Part shown: positions 5,558 through 6,298 of the stretch, piece by piece | How the letters are laid out: every line of letters begins with the position of its first letter | Numbering within the stretch: the stretch's first letter is position 1 | Source: Chlamydiota bacterium | GTDB taxonomy: Bacteria; Chlamydiota; Chlamydiia; Chlamydiales; Rhabdochlamydiaceae | Length of the DNA: 6,298 nt | Assembly (NCBI GenBank): GCA_023265495.1 | Contig: JAHFTP010000104.1 | Location: 1 to 6,298, forward strand | Direction of reading: 5' to 3' | The notes under the pieces: model-generated | What the model saw: only the letters and a program-made list of their open reading frames with translations | What the model was told of the DNA's origin: nothing | Database searches by the model: none | Translations under genes and position numbers: made by a program

Positions 5558-6297
5558 TTACCTTCCTCTGATGGAAGCGGTATTTCCATCAAATCGCCAG
5601 CATCAGAAAGACTGAGTAACACAGCGCCAATGGGCTGCAAGAGAATTTTCTTTTGCAAAAGTGCGCGGATTTGCGCATCGGTTAGCACCGTATCTTTGTA
5701 TTCTTTCCATAGGACAAAAGAACATCCTTCCTTCCATTTGGAACAGCCGTATCCCCGCTTTCCCTTTACCACAGGACTTTTACACTTAGGACAATTGCCG
5801 TAAGAATCATAGCTGATCCTAGAAAGGTCGCTTCCCTCTATTACTTGCCTCGTAAACTGTCCAATCATCTGCATAAAGTCCGCTGCTTTGAACTTACCCT
5901 TTTCGATTTCCTTTAGTTTAGATTCCCACTCGCCTGTTAACTCAGGAGACTTTAGGTTGGGGTCTTGTATAAGCGCGATCAAATACCGCCCCAAATCCGT
6001 TGCCATCAACGTTTTGCCGCTGCGCTCAATGTACTTTCTTTTTAGGAGCGTTTCTATAATCGACGCGCGAGTAGCCGGCGTTCCAATCCCCTTTTCTTTC
6101 AACGCCTCTTTGAGGGTTTCATCCTCCACGAATTTTCCGGCTGTCTCCATGGCGCCGAGAAGGGCATTTTCATTGTAGTGGGCAGAGGGCTTAGTCTTCC
6201 CTTCTGTTATAGAAGGGAAGTGGGGGCCACTTTCTCCCTTCTGGAAGGGAGGAAGCTCCCGCGTTTCTAAGTCGGATTTAGTCTCTTCCGATTTTTT
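5551..6297 (-). CDS. topB: DNA topoisomerase III (type IA), C-terminal part (5' end outside window)
   Basis: The frame is open from the right edge to the TAG at 5553-5551, giving 248 residues of a type IA topoisomerase, which passes one DNA strand through a transient break in another. Fragment residues 14-55 (LPPFQKGE, then KTKPSAHYNENALLGAMETA) and the block GIGTPATRASIIETLLKRKY (70-89) are the conserved end of the catalytic core. This wording is characteristic of topoisomerase III rather than TopA, which has GIGRPSTYA. The ATG at 6150 is internal. Residues 169-192 form a four-cysteine zinc-binding repeat (CPKC, later YGC and EGC, C169, C172, C185, C192), followed by SFVLWKEYKDTVLT, typical of TopB C-termini. 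The active-site tyrosine and Toprim domain lie outside the window. The last about 30 residues are divergent and end at an IS remnant, so the tail may have been altered by the insertion. Chlamydiaceae TopA carries a C-terminal SWIB domain, and none is seen here. Confidence 0.88.
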   Translation of the reverse strand, partial: KKSEETKSDLETRELPPFQKGESGPHFPSITEGKTKPSAHYNENALLGAMETAGKFVEDETLKEALKEKGIGTPATRASIIETLLKRKYIERSGKTLMATDLGRYLIALIQDPNLKSPELTGEWESKLKEIEKGKFKAADFMQMIGQFTRQVIEGSDLSRISYDSYGNCPKCKSPVVKGKRGYGCSKWKEGCSFVLWKEYKDTVLTDAQIRALLQKKILLQPIGAVLLSLSDAGDLMEIPLPSEEGNR

Positions 6298-6298
6298 G

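Noticed and set aside
5551..6297. Chlamydial TopA with SWIB domain
   Set aside because: The core reads GIGTPATRA and the C-terminus is a four-cysteine TopB-type repeat. No SWIB-like sequence follows.

Overview
The window (6298 bases) fits a member of the phylum Chlamydiae, most likely one of the environmental, amoeba-associated lineages. The clearest evidence is the ClpB fragment. Its middle-domain segment IGSLPLPID-KEREL, the later NCKNALFIMTSN stretch and the LSWD segment near its end match chlamydial ClpB as I remember it, closely and over the whole length. A soluble transhydrogenase, a topoisomerase III and an IS200/IS605 remnant fit the larger gene set of environmental chlamydiae better than the reduced Chlamydiaceae. 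No database search was possible, so the phylum call rests on recalled sequence similarity.

Layout, left to right: (1) 2-1555 (+), the C-terminal 517 residues of ClpB, the protein disaggregase. (2) 1542-1582, two abutting perfect hairpins where clpB meets the convergent gene. (3) 1569-2381 (-), an HD-domain hydrolase of the MESH1/SpoT-hydrolase type carrying an N-terminal signal peptide. (4) 2382-2525, an A/T-rich gap holding a good promoter candidate for gene 3. (5) 2526-2996 (-), a small membrane protein of unknown function. (6) 3004-4401 (-), a soluble pyridine nucleotide transhydrogenase (sthA), which begins with GTG and forms an operon with gene 5. (7) 4402-4532, a divergent regulatory gap with two inverted repeats. 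(8) 4533-5318 (+), a four-helix membrane protein of the DUF4239 (bestrophin-like) family. (9) 5319-5557, a decayed remnant of an IS200/IS605 tnpB gene (-) with a hairpin at its 3' end. (10) 5551-6297 (-), the C-terminal 248 residues of a type IA topoisomerase of the topoisomerase III (TopB) kind, running off the right edge.

How the genes may work together: clpB (protein quality control) and topB (DNA topology) are housekeeping genes at the edges. The middle minus-strand cluster is the most interesting part. SthA moves reducing equivalents between NADPH and NADH. The neighbouring MESH1-like enzyme belongs to a family whose animal member hydrolyses both ppGpp and NADPH. A role of the cluster in NADP(H) handling is therefore possible but is only inference. 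The signal peptide puts the MESH1-like catalytic domain outside the cytoplasm, which does not suit a classical stringent-response role and makes it the best candidate here for something undescribed.

I saw no tRNA, rRNA or CRISPR array.
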